From positions 13,646,566 to 13,710,565 of the forward strand of contig NC_064035.1 of assembly GCF_932526225.1 (NCBI RefSeq): a stretch of 64,000 bases of DNA. Reading direction: 5' to 3'. The position numbers and the translations under genes were made by a program. Under the pieces are notes generated by a model. The model saw nothing but the letters and a program-made list of their open reading frames with translations. It had not been told where the DNA came from and made no database searches. The DNA comes from Nematostella vectensis (taxonomy: Eukaryota > Cnidaria > Anthozoa > Actiniaria > Edwardsiidae). Of the stretch, positions 30,038-44,300 are shown piece by piece. How positions within the stretch are numbered: the stretch's first letter is position 1; each line of letters starts with the position of its first letter.

Positions 30038-32340
30038 ATGGCGAGTCAGTCGGAGTTCTCTCATCAGAGACTTCCTGCTATTGGGGAAAATAAAAACTTA
30101 GTGTCTCAGATTTACCCTCGGGATACGGAAAATGGCAGTGACAAAGAAAAACCCTCTTCTGATCCTGCAAAGAGCAGTGAACTCACGACGGAAGATGCCG
30201 CGAAGTTGAATAAACTGGTAACGAGAGCTTTTGTGGCTGCCTTGCAGCAAAATGAATCAATGTTCTGGCAACATTTATGTGAAGTATTGACGCTATCGTC
30301 CCCCTATGCCTCTGTTTTACAGACTAAGGAGCTTAGTCACTATGTTCAAAGGGTTCTCATTGAGGTTGACTGTAGAGGGAACGAGCTGGAACAGGTGCTT
30401 GTGTGTTTAAAGGCTGTTTTCCCAGACATTGTTTCGAAAAATTTTGCTGACAAAAAACACAAGTTTCCAATTGGTCCTGTTGAGGATATCCCATTACTTT
30501 TGCAAGGTCCTCCTCCTCCATCCACTAGGGGTGTCAAAATTCCTCGAGGGGAACCTGTTATTCCATTTGGTTCAATCTATGTATTAGAAAACACAAAATC
30601 ACTCAGGGAGGAGTCTAAACCATACCAACCAAAACAATTAGTTTTGGGTGACTTGACTCGGTCTCTAGCTGATGTATTGCAGGATATATCAATGAGGGAG
30701 TCAGCCCTTGGTGTTCCATTAGGCCTGACATTTATGGCAATTGATGTGAACTTGCCACAGACAAGAATACCCACACCCCCTGAAACACCACGTAGGTCAG
30801 TCAGCACAAGTATGCTGTTCAAACCACCTTTTGACACATGCAGTAAGAGTGCCCAGGAGTCTGAAGGAAGGAAAGAGAAGCCTGCAAGAAATGGAAGAGA
30901 AATTGTTGAAGCTTTTGTAAAAGGCAGGTTCCTAGGGGAATTGGAATTTGCCTACCTCAACTTTGCACCATCCCGGAGGTATGACCCCTACAAGTTGATT
31001 GAGGTACCCAAGGACAAAGTGAACCCAGAACACTTTATCATCTCGTCCCATAGCATTCTACATGTCATGCCCAAAGGCCCAACTGAGACCCAATCCCTTT
31101 CAGAGTGGTACACTGAATCATGTATATTCCAGGCTATAACCAACATCCCCTTCTATAAGAACTTTCTAGTCATAAAGTCATTTTTGAAGTGGAAAGAGAT
31201 CAAGAAGTTTACCTACTTTCTGAAAATTGAGGCCCAGATTGAGAAGTCACTCATCCATAATGTACCAAGCTTTGGGTCAGCACTACTGCGAATTTCCTAC
31301 CTGCTGAATGATCTGTCCAAGATCAAGTTCCTCCCCTTTGAGTCCCAGTACTGTTATACTCTGGATGAGTTTGAAGACCTGACATTTAAGACAAGTAACA
31401 CTGGCTGCATGTATTTAACCAAGTTTTTCAATTATTGTCAATTGATTGTGGATAAATCACAAGAAAGCTGCTTTGAGTACCTTCGGTATTGTGAGGCGCA
31501 AGTCAAAAATCATCGCCACAACTACAAGGAGTCTCTTGCTAAAGCAAAGGAGAAAAGAAATGTCAGACAGCAGAATCTGAACCTAGCTCGCCAAGAAGTC
31601 TCCAAACTGGGAACATTTGTCAGGCTTGTGGATTATATCATTCTCCAGAATCTGCTATCACTAGCCCAATCCAATATTTGTCAGTTTGTTGACTCCACTC
31701 TACCTGGACCAAGGCCAGAGAGAGAGGCATTGTTCAGAGCTGCTATCACATTTGATGAGGCTCACAAACTGGCACTGGTGCCTTCAATGAAGCAGCTTTC
31801 TCATTCTCTCTCATCCTCCCTGAGAAAAGTTCTGACAATTATTTGCAGTCTAACCAATGCAATGCAGTTAGGAGAACAAGCAAAGAATTTTCAGTTTGAC
31901 TCTTCTGCCATGACAACACAATCATCAGAGAGGCCGGGTACCTCATCTCAACTTTCAGACAACCCCCAAGCTGAAAATGCTAATGCTACTGTAGAGCCTT
32001 CTTCTGTGTTTGAACAGGAATCCCCTCAAGACTCACTTTCCACTCTTCAGAAGGCTGGTGAGATTTCAGAGTCAGATAAGGGGAGCAGCTCAACCAAGAA
32101 GTCCAAAAATGACCTTGATGGCTACCCTGATGCCAGGACAGATGCGGAGATTGACAAAGATATGGATGAGTTTAACTCTAGTTTGGTAAGTGCCAGAGGT
32201 GATCAGACTTCACTGGTTGAGTTGTGTGTGCGACAAAAGCCTGAGAGCTCATTGGTGGTTGAGGGCAAGCAAGTGCAGCAACAGGGCATTCAGAGAAGTC
32301 CACTTACCAGGCAAAAGCTGCAAGACACCCTCTTTAATGA
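30038..32340 (+). CDS. Dynein gene exon 1: N-terminal tail (767 codons in one exon)
   Basis: The ATG at 30038 (MASQSEFSHQRLPAIGENKN) is the first in the frame after the YY1-like site. Residues 1-60 are hydrophilic. A folded tail begins near residue 60 and includes FVKGRFLGELEFAYLNF (about 290-306) and SEWYTESCIFQAITNIPFYK, followed by helical segments to about residue 630. The last 130 residues are Ser/Gln-rich and probably disordered. A single exon this long is unusual in so intron-rich a gene. The exon ends in phase 2 at a GTAAGT donor. The tail would bind intermediate chains or the partner heavy chain; I cannot say which. Confidence 0.9.
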
Positions 32341-35300
32341 GTAAGTTATATTTTAAGAAATTATCGTAGTATATATATGATAGTGTGTAGTGATGTCTTC
32401 TATGGCCTTCAAAATTGGATACGACCCTCCAGATTTTTTGTGGAGATGATAGTATGAATTTCCTTTTAGAAACTCGTTGATGGAACCTGAGTAGCCATAA
32501 TTTTTTTTCACCATATTTACATGATTTTTAAAAGAATTTAACCTTGAGAAGAAGATTTGCATACTAATTCAAGTGGACATTTGGAGATATTGACATCAGT
32601 TTTGTATTTTAAAGTGACAGAATCCACGCTGCATTGCATTTCCATGATGCCTTCGTGGCGGATGCAATCACTGAAGTTCAGGATTTCTGTGACGGGCATG
32701 CTTGGCTTTCAGAGATCCATGCCTTTGTAACCATGTGGGATGATAGCAAAATGGGGTACTGGAGAGGACAACCCACTTCAAAAATTGAGGTATGAAATAT
32801 AATAAACCCATGTGGATTTATATAAAGCAGAAAATATGTAAAGGAAAACCTTTTCATCACAATATTTGTTGTCAAGACAAATTTAAAAGGTTTATCGCTT
32901 TGCTTTAGATTATACAAGTAATATTCAGTGTTTAAGTGATGAGAAGTAAAATGAAGATTTAAAAAAGGTGTAGAGAAAAGTATGAGTGCTGCTCACCTAG
33001 TGTTGGTTTGTGGCAAGGTTGTGCTTGAACAGCTTGGCAAAGAAACAATAAAATAGTGCAAAGGAATAAAAGTCAGTTTATTTATTGCTGCCGAAATCTG
33101 AATGTTCTCTTTCATATCAGTCCTTGACTTTTTTTTCAAGTTCTATTACTAGCAAGTTTAATATGGGTTCTGCTGATATACTTTTCCTTTCTAGCAACAA
33201 CTACACCAAATCCATTCATGGACAGAGCAAGTATGCAAAGTCATCAAGTCCTTCTCCACAAACAATGGTCTGCTTCATCTAGACTGTGAGAGTATTCATA
33301 ACACCATTATCCCCAAGCTTGGTGATATCTTTAAGCAGATGGTGACAATGGTGGCATCACATGTCTTGGTGCTTTCAGATGAGGTGGTACTGGAGGTTGA
33401 GCAACTCTCTGAGGTAAGAATGGTTGACAGATTTATGTGGGGTTATGACCATTCCTTCCACATGCTGTTACTCTGTCATTAAGATAAGCCTGATTCCCCC
33501 TACTGCTTAAGCTTAGTTTTTACATGTAATGCATCATCCCTTACATATGACCCTTCCTTCCGCATACCACTACTCTGCCTTCAAGATGAGCCACTTTTCC
33601 CCCCTGATGCGTAAGCCTACTTTGCTAACGAACACATTTGCAAGTGCAAGAGTTTATTTCTAGTTTAAAAAATGATAATATAATAAGTATTATTATTCGC
33701 TAAGTAGCGAAAACCTATAACCAAACCCAAACCCAATTCCTTATCTGCCATTACACCTGCCTTAGTGTATCAGAGAGCAAAAGCTGGACATTCGTGGGTT
33801 TGCATGCTTCATACAAAAGCTGGAGAAAGTCAAGGCAAGAATGCCAGCTTTGAAGGAGAAGGTGGAATACATAAAGAATCTGTTTGAGGTTTGTTCTTTT
33901 GTTATCAGATTATTTTTTATGCAAAATTTTTATTATTTGGTTGTTTAACTGATGATTGCATATGTTGCGTTTGCTTCAGGTGATACGTAGTTGTTACAGG
34001 CAGCTATCACCAGAAGAGGAAGTCACAGAGGAGAAGGTTGGAAAAATCCAAATTGCCCATTACTGTTTCTTATATGTATTAATCTCCTGTTAGAAATTAA
34101 GAGATAATAACAGTAAATGATTTTACATATGGCTTGGACATACGTTATGATGAAATTGATATTCTCTGCAATGCCACGAAAAACACTTTTCAACTTTTGA
34201 AAAATTATACAATGTCTAGAGTTTAAATTGGCATGCAAAAGGTAATGGAATTATACCACACATGATTACTGACATGTTTACGTTCTAAAAGACCATGGAA
34301 TTTATCCTATACTGTATATTCATTCGGAATTATCTAAAATGCAACCATTCACAAATAAACTGGTGCTTTATTCAGAAAAGACAACTATCCCTTAATTAGA
34401 GGGTACTGGTTTATCGGTGTACTGCTAATCTTTTTCGAAGGATATCCAGATTTTCTGGCTACATGCCTAGGTCTCTGAATTCAGAAAACAGAGCAGCCAA
34501 CTCTTAGGCTAGCTTACCTGCATTCTCATGACTATCACTTGATATCTCCATAGGTTTGGGCCATGTGGGAGGCTTTTTTATTTGGTCTTCAGGAAGCATC
34601 AGACTTTGTTCAGGTTCAGAGGGCACAAGTAACAGAGAGAATGGTAGAGGAGATCACGGTATGCTATATAAAGTATATTTGTATGATATAAAATATGGTA
34701 TATATCCATATATAATGTGCAAGTGCAGGCATTCATAGAACTGTGCTTGATACGCTGGTGTACCATGGAGTATATTTGTGGATATACAGTTGAGTACATT
34801 TGTGGATATGTAGAAAAACATGAAAAATAAGTTTCATCCCTACAAACATGTTTTGTGGTTGCCAATCTTCAGGGTATTTATTAAGAAACATCGTTACATT
34901 CACTTATGCAGTCTATATTTAACATTAGTCAAAGCAAGATGGCAACAGGATATTCTTGATCGAGTAGTTGATGCTACATTTTTCCAATTATGAGTAGTCG
35001 TAGAGAGCTTGATAAGATAAAACTTGGAGTAGGATAATCCATGGGTGCAGGCATTTATAGAACAGTGCTCGATTCATTGTATTTTATAATGACAAAATGG
35101 TATATATATGACGTATGTATGAGGAGTTCATGGTATTCTGGAGTGTATGTATGGTAGAGGAGATCATGGTATATGCCATGTATGTAGAATACAATGCATG
35201 GTATATTATATACTATTTTTACTTATAAAGTGTATTTGCAACAGGCTTTAGAGGTGGAGGCTTCTACAATTGGGCGGAAAGCTAGGACTGGTCCATTCTT

Positions 35301-38300
35301 GGATCCCAATGAGAACCCTACTGCCATCCTTGTCACAATGCGTCAGGTACTGATTTACTACTTAAGTATGAGACGAGATTTGGCTTGGGGCAATATGTTA
35401 GGTACTAATTTACTACTAAGGTAAGAGATCTGGCTTGATACAATTCTTCAGGCTCTGATTTACTACTAAAGGTAAGTACCGTAAATAATCTAATAAATGC
35501 CCACTATCTAAAGAACGCCTCCTATGAATGCACCCCCCCCCCCCTAAGCTTACAAATTTGTATTGAACGCTCCTCTTTAATAAACACTCCCCCTCTATTT
35601 AACGCCACCCCCTACCCTCCCTCCCAGCTTAAAAACAAACGACATAGGAATTTCGGTAATATAAATCAAATTCAATTGCCTTCTTGCATTATCTGAGATT
35701 GGTTTCTACTGGGTAAGACTTGCCCAATGTCAAAAAAATTTTACGGTATGAGACGAGATCTGTCTTGGTGCAATGCTTCAGGTACTGATTTACTACTAAA
35801 GTATGAGACGTGTTCTTTTTTGGTACAGTGCATAAGGTACCGATTTACTTCTAAAGTGAGAGGCAAAATCTGGCTTGGTACAATGCGTCAGATACTGATT
35901 TACTACTAAAGTATGAGACGAGATCGGTCTTGGTACAGTGCATAAAGGTACCGGTTAGTATGAGACGAGACCTGTTTTGGTACAGTGCATAAAGGTACCG
36001 ATTAGTATGAGACGAGACCTGTTTTGGTACAGTGCATAAGGTACCGATTTACTACTAAAGTATGAGACGAGATCTGTCTTGGTACAGTGCATAAAGGTAC
36101 CGATTAGTATGAGACGAGACCTGTTTTGGTACAGTGCATAAGGTACCGATTTACTTCTAAAGTTAGAGGCAAAATCTGGCTTGGTACAATGCGTCAGATA
36201 CTGATTTACTAGTAAAGTATGAGACGAGATCGGTCTTGGTACAGTGCATAAGGTACCGATTTACTGCTAAAGTATGAGACGAGATCTGTCTTGGTACAGT
36301 GCAGGTACCTATTTACTGCTAAGTTAGAGGCGAGATCTGACAATGTGTCAGGTACTAATAAACAAGGAATATAACAAGTTACCACTTTGGGCTAACTAAA
36401 AAATGCAGGAAGAGTAAAAAAGTTATAATAAAAGAAATTATTATCTGTTCCAGATGCGGGATCGCTTTTACACAATCCGCAGCAAGCTGAATGATATAAG
36501 CGATTGCAAACGTATAATCACTGGCTCCCCATACGACATGAGAGCTATCCAAGCTATCGGCAGTGCTATGGAGAGGCGCCAGGAACTGTGGCGGTACTGT
36601 GAGACGTCATCACATACTATCAAGGACTGGCTGTTGAGCCCATTTAACAAGGCAAGACTTTCAATTTCTACCTATTTCTTTGCTCATTCACTTTGTCAGG
36701 CTTTGTGAAAATAGCAGAACTACATGCTTACAAAAATGTTGGTCAGAATAGGTGTTTATGAGAGAGCATTTTAAAACTGCTGATTTAAAAAGCAGGATTC
36801 ACACATATCAAATTATGGATTTGAAAAGGTGTTTGTGGGAAGAGCTGTTTGCTCAGGATGTGCATTTACTTGTGTACCCCTTGTTTCTTCTCTTTAGGTG
36901 AATGTTAAGCGTGCTATTGAAAAAGTGAACGAGTGGATATCAGCCGGTATCTCCCTTAAGGAGCACCTACCTGCTAATGACGCTGTGCTGACCTCGTGGC
37001 TGGGTCAGCTGGAGGAGTTTATACAAGACCTGCCATTGCTCCTGAAGCTGTCCAGTGATGCCCTCAAGGTAATATATTCTTTCATTTTTACTGCTGAACC
37101 TATCCACCAATGCCCTTAAAGCCGCATTGTCACCAGTTAACTTCCGGAGGTCCGACAGAAACCTCAACCGTTATAAGACAAAAGAATCTATTAAAATCCG
37201 AGATATTAAACAGGTCATCCGCTGTAAATTATCAATCACATCCTCAAAGAAACTTCCAATAAACACTGCTTCCAATATCTTGAAATATTTTTCGCGTTTT
37301 CCGTTAAAAATCATCGGAGATTGTTACGTAATTGACCGAAAGTAAACTGGTGACAATGCGGCTTTAAGGTAATATACTGGATTACTACTGCTGAAGCTAT
37401 CCGGCGATGCCCTCAAGTTATTACATTCAGTCATTTTTAACTGCTTAACCTATCCAGCGATGCCCTCCAGGTTATATATTCGTTACTTTTATGCAATTTA
37501 TTGTACTCAGTTGCTGTCCAAAAATTAGCATTATTAACTCTGTCTATTATTGACCAGCGAGGTCCTCATAGGGAGAGCATTGATTTGGAGAAGGTAATCC
37601 AAGAGGTTCTCAATTTCATCTAACAACTATCTGTTTTATCCAGCCGCGGCACTGGCGCGCACTCTTCATCGGCATTGGTCAAGAGTTTGACTCAACAATG
37701 CAGTTCACCACTGCCACGCTGTTGTCTTTCAATCTTGGACGATATAAGGACCTGATAGGTAGGCACTAAAGTATATCACCATAATGCAAAATAAGGATTT
37801 CATTATCGATTTTTCTTTATTATGTTGTTTTTTTCACTTTGTTGCGTGCTGTGAAATTTTTAACTTCGTTTTTTAAGGAAATCTTACTGAGAATCTCACT
37901 TTAACTAGTTAATAAAACTGTTCGTTAGCAAGATCTACTCTCAAAGACATACCGATTCGAACACTATTAATCTTTTAAAGAAACAGCAAGAAGATGGACC
38001 AAAGAAGGAAATGATACTATGAAGTATTTAATCTTCTTTATTCTGCTTTTTTTATGATGTAGTGACGGTTTGTGCAGCAGCTACAAAGGAGCATGCATTG
38101 GAACTTCAGCTGCAACAGCTCACCAAGTCATGGCATGACAAGGATTTTAAGCTAGCCAAGCACATCCCAATATTGCGGCCACGCTTTACTAATGACGCAA
38201 GTACACGGACGCCTAGTCAAAAGAAGAACAGGCGAAACAAGCTGCTTGCTAGCGGGAAATCCCGTGACTCGGTATGTATTTTTTTTTATTTTCCTAAGGC

Positions 38301-41300
38301 TAGCCACCAAAAATGATTTCTGTTTAAAATAACGTCATCTATGAAGGACATCCTGAGCAAATTATCCAAATAAATGCGACGAAATCTGATTGTTTGTGAA
38401 TAAAATGGGATGTCCACAGTTTTTAGAAGCATTTGGAGTTATTTTAGAAGCATTTGGAGAGTTTTGATTATTTTTGTGATTACTATGTTTTTTTCAACTT
38501 TCAACGATTTATTTGATTGCCTTTTCAGCATAGAAAGCTTAAAGCCTTTTTTGTTCAGTGTCTATTGTTACTATTCTATTTGTTACAATTTGTCTGATGC
38601 TTTGAATATAAAGTTTTGCACATGAAAAACAGACATACCATTTCACAATTCACCTTCTTGTTTCTTAAATAGAAAATGAAGCCTAAGACTCCTAGTTCCG
38701 TGCCTGACCTGTACATCCTGATTGGTGTTGGCGAGCTGAAGTGTATGATTGAGGTACTGTGTTCTGAAATGTATGATTGAGGTACTGTGTTCTTGAGTGT
38801 ATGATTGAGGTACTGTGTTCTGAAGTGTATGATTGAGGTTCTGTGTTCTGAAGTGTACGATTGAGGTACTGTGTTCTTGAGAGTATGATTGAGGTACTGT
38901 GTTCTAGAGTGTATGATTGAGGTACTGTGTTCTGAAGTGTATGATTGAGGTACTGTGTTCTAGAGTGTATGATTGAGGTACTGTGTTCTGAAGTGTATGA
39001 TTGAGGTACTGTGTTCTAGAGTGTATGATTGAGGTACTGTGTTCTGAAGTGTATGATTGAGGTACTGTGTTCTGAAGTGTATGATTGAGGTACTGTGTTC
39101 TGAAGTGTATGATTGAGGTACTGTGTTCTAGAGTGTATGATTGAGGTACTGTGTTCTGAAGTGTATGATTGAGGTACTGTGTTCTGAAGTGTACGATTGA
39201 GGTTCTGTGTTCTGAAGTGTATGATTGAGGTACTGTGTTCTGAAGTGTATGTTCGAGGTACTGTGTTCTGAAGTGTATGATTGAGGCACTGTATAAGCTC
39301 TTTTAAAAGTGGATAGCCCATTTGCCTGCCTTTCCTATCGTCCATCACTTGTGCTTCTAAACGTTGGTTCTCAAAAAAACTAATCGAGCAAATGAGTATG
39401 ACTCACCCCATCTATCGCGAAAACTATGGCAAAAGGGAATTTTTCTTACGATGCCCGCAAAAAAGAACACATCCATGGACTAATTTAAAATTACGCTTGT
39501 GGTGTCACAGGATAACCTCGTGACGCTGAAGCTAATGCAGGTATCGCCTTATGTGGCTGATCTGAAGCCTACTGTAGATGCGTGGATTGCAAGCCTACAC
39601 ACTCTAGAGGACATACTCGATATTTGGGCAGACGCACAAAAGAAGGTGAACCCCAATATCGTAATAGGTGGGGGTGTTTGACAAATGATGAACAAGCGGT
39701 GAAGAACTTCCTGATTGGAATGACGATTTTAAAAATATCAGGAAATTTAGAAGATATTAATTTAGGAGATGGATATCTATTTTAGGCGTGTACACAGGGG
39801 GGGGGGAGTTGGGGTGCACAGGTGCATGTGGGAGGAAGAGGGTTTGGTGTGAAGTCAGGGTTGTCTGTACCTTGTGCTAGGTGCCTTGTTACTCTTTATT
39901 TTGGGGAGGTGTTGAGGGAGTTGGTGTTAGGTTAGGGTTTTCTGTAACTTGTTTATTGGGCAGAAAGTGTCGAAGGGGGTAGATGGGGTGCAAGGGTTGT
40001 CCAAGCTTGTGCTAAATGTGTTTTTTTTCTCCATAGTGGTTATACCTTAGTAATGTCTTTTCTGAGCCCAAGATCCACCAACAGTTGTCACAATATCTGG
40101 ACAAGCTCTCTTTAATTGACTCCCGCTACAAGGTGCTGAACAACACCGCAGATATTGACTAACAACGCCACCACAAATGTTGACAAGAATTATGTCACAA
40201 ATACTGACTAGCAATGCCACCAACAATGGTGTCCCAAATCCCAAATAATCCCGATGGTGTTCCAAATCCCAAATAATCCCGATGGTGTTTCAAATCCCAA
40301 ATAATCCCGATGGTGTTTCAAATCCCAAATAATCCCGATAGTGTTTCAAATCCCAAATATTCACCCACAAACACATCACTCGTGAAGCAACCGTCACATC
40401 ACGAATTTTGAACGACAGTCTTTCAGTAGTGACCCATCAACGTCACTTAGTGTTGTGGCTGCAATATGTATCAAAGCAGAATAACATGTTTGATTATGAA
40501 AAGATTATGTTTTGTGCCAAATTGTTATTGTTTTGGTAAAAGGAGTTGTTGTTTTCTTGTGGTGGTCTTAGGAGTTGATGCAAATTGTTCTGAAAGACAC
40601 GAAAGTTCTTTCCGTACTGAGCATGAAGAGAGGCGAAAAGGGGTGGAGAGAACTACAAGGCGAACCGCTAAGGAACCTTTTGCTAGAACTTATTCAATCG
40701 GAGGTACGTTATGGGGAGAACCAACCTACTGCTGGTACTCATCCAATGGGAGGTAACATAATAGGGCGAACCAACCTACTGCTGAAACTCATCCAATGGG
40801 AGGTAAGGTAATAGGAACTAACCTATTGCTGGAACTCGTCCAATCGAAGGTAACGAAATAAGGCGAATCAACCTACTGCTGGAACTCATCCAATCGGAGT
40901 TAACGTAATAATCGATAATAAGGCGAGCCAACCTGCTGATGGAACTCATTCAACGGAAGGTAACGTAATAAGGCGAACCAACCTACTACTGGAACTTATC
41001 TAACGGGAGGTAACGTTATAAGGCTAACCAACCTACTGCTGGAACTCATCCAATCGGAGTTAACGTAATAATCGATAATAAGGCGAGCCAACCTACTGAT
41101 GGAACTTATCTAACGGAAGGTAACGTAATAAGGCGAACCAACCTACTACTGGAACTTATCTAACGGGAGGTAACGTTATAAGGCTAACCAACCTACTGCT
41201 GGAACTCGTCTTAGCACATAATGTCTTGGCGTGACTAGCCTAAAGCACTTAATGATCTTTACGTATCCCAAACCGATGTTTATATAGGTCATGTGTCTTT

Positions 41301-44300
41301 ACAGGAGGAGCTCATCAAACGAGTGCGGGACTACATCCACCAGACTCGGTTGGCTTTTCCCCGCCTGTTCTTTATGAGTGATGATGCCCTGCTGAGCATG
41401 CTCGCATGGTCTCGTAACCCTAAGGATCTCGTGCCATTTGTCCGGAAGTCCTTCCCTGCCATCCGATCCCTGAAGTTTGAGCTACCACAAGACGCGAGTG
41501 TTCAGCTTACTTCCGCTTTGGATGCTGCACTCAATGGTAATTAAAAATATGTTTTGTTTTTTCGGAAACTACAAGTTTTTTATGAAAAGCTATTGGCAAG
41601 AAAAACCTGCCCGCAACATTTTGATTTAAGTGGTATGTTTTATATATCTTGCACACACCCTCCTCTCTCACATCACCTTCTCTGTTCAACCTTCTTTGTA
41701 CAACACCCTCCTCTTTCACATCACCTCCTCTGTTCAACCTTCCCTGTCACACAAACTTCTCTGTCTCACCATCTTCTGTCTCACAACCTCGTCTGTCACA
41801 CAACCTCGTCTGTCACACAACCTCGTCTGTCTCACCACCTAGTCTGTCTCACCACCTCGTCTGTCACACAACCTCGTCTGTCACACAACCTCGTCTGTCA
41901 CACAACCTCGTCTGTCACACAACCTCGTCTGTCACACAACCTCCTCTGTTCCATCACCTTCTTTGTCACGTTGTGGGATAGAACATAGATTGTTTAATTG
42001 ACTTGCTTTCCCCATCAGTTATAGTGGATAAGTAAATATCTGCATTTCAGCTCATCTTCTTCAAGTGACTGCCCTTGAGGGTGACTTTGGCGAGGTTGTA
42101 ACATTAAATCAACCCATCTCAGCGTCACCCCAGCCACAGAAGTGGCTCGCAATGCTGGAAAAAAACATGAGGAACACGCTAGTCCAAGAACTAGCAAACT
42201 GTGTCCAGGCAAAGATCACAAGTGACCAAGACGTCTTACAACTTGTTGATCAGCTATCAAGTAAGTTAAACATGGAATTGGCTAGGCGCGTGTCCAGAGG
42301 CCGTCAAAGTGGCGGGATCCTACCCTGCTCATTTTCAGGAATGGGACATTACCTGGGTAACCATTGAACATATTGATTTGAAAACTCGAATATTTGCGAA
42401 ATTGATTGAGTTTAACATTTGGGTGTATTTAGATTAAGTAGTGACCTACTTTCCTTATCTCAGGAATAAGTATATTGATTGCCAGCTTCAACGCATTCCA
42501 AGTTCATTGAATTACTGTTGGACCCTACCCGGCATTTTCTTCTGGACATGTTCCTGCTCCCACCTTACCTCAACTAGAAAGCCTAACAAGTTTTCTACCT
42601 ATTGAACAAAAAGTACCTCATTTAGACAGCCTAAAAAGTTGTCTACCTATTGCGCTAAATGTAACTCACTTAGAAAGCCTAACAAGTTGTCTACCTATTG
42701 AACACAAAGTACCTCATTTAGACAGCCTAACAAGTTGTCTACCAATTGCACTAAAAAGTACCTCATTTAGACAGCCTGACAAGTTGTCTACGTATTCCAC
42801 AAAAAGTACCTCATTTAGACAGCCTAACAAGTTGTCTACCTATTGCACAAACGTACCTCCCCTAGAAAGCCTCAACTAGATAGCTTAACAACTTATTGCA
42901 CGAAAAGTACCTATTGTACGAAAGGTACTTCACCTGAACAGCCTATAAAGTTGTATACCTATTGCACAAAAAGAACCTCATTTAGACAGCCAAACAGTTT
43001 TCCATATTGACTTTATTGTTGCCTCTTAATTTCGAGATTTTATTACATAATTTGTCTTCCGATATTGAATAAAAAACAATAACAAAAACTTGCCAGGGCT
43101 CTCTGAGTATCCGATATCTATAATGGTCATTTAATCCACAGGTGATGAGGTCACAAAGCGCTCTGACAGTACCCACCATCTTCACTGGTTGCTGAGATTC
43201 CCTAGTCAGTGTGTCCTGGTAGCCGAGGCCGTGTTATGGGCTCGCGAAATCACCGACACGCTAGTCAGGGGCCGCCTTAATCGACTTTCTGCTATCAGGT
43301 AAGTGGAATAAGTAAAATAGAACAGTCGAGATCAAACTAGAATATTGAATAGTGATTCACCTGACACTGGTATTTGACTCTTTTCGTCTTTATGAAGACA
43401 GGACAGACATATGTATATATATTACGCTCCGCGTTCACGTTAGTTTCGACTCTACTCCAGATTGACGTTGCATCCTTGTACCAATAATTTTTTTAGATGA
43501 GTTTTCTATACTCATTTATTGAAAATGATGATGTATTTACCCAACTCATCTAACTCAACTCTGTTTTCCAAAGATCTAGGCTTAATTCACACATCAGCGA
43601 TCTATCTTGTGCTATTCGCAAGATGCTTAAAGTCCACACCGCCCTGAACCCACGCCTTGAGGTCCTTTTAGCTGCTTTGCTCACACAAGCGACAAACCAC
43701 AGGGATACTGTTACAGGTGAGCCGAAATTACGAAACTTCACATTTTACAGAAAGCCCCAAGAAGCAGAGTTGAACAATGCCCGTAAAAATGCTGGTCCTT
43801 GTAATTACACACCATTGTGCATGATGCTGTGAGATGACTCGCAATAATTTCCTTCATCAAGGGGTCTTTGATAGGGCCATCGAGTTGCAAGACAATAGAA
43901 TCTTTGCGAAGGAGATGTACTTATAGCGAACTCATTCGTTTTGGTGAATTCCAATAACTGACGATTGTTTTTTGTATCTTTTTTTTGGATCTTTAGATCT
44001 GATTAATGACCGCATATCAAGTGTAAACAGCTTTGAGTGGCAAAGCGAGCTTAAGCAGGAAATGGACATCGAATGCGCCATTACTCCTTCCCTTTTTGGG
44101 CTCAGACTTGAAGACATGGCCCAGACCGTACAAGGCAAGTGTCTAGCTATCGTGATTCACATCAACACAATATCTTAAAGCCGCATTGTCACCAGTTTAC
44201 TTCCGGTCGATTACGTAAGAATCTCCGATGATTTTTAACGAAAAACACGAAAAATATTTCAAAATATAGAAAGCAGTGTGTCTATTGGAAGTTTCTTTGA

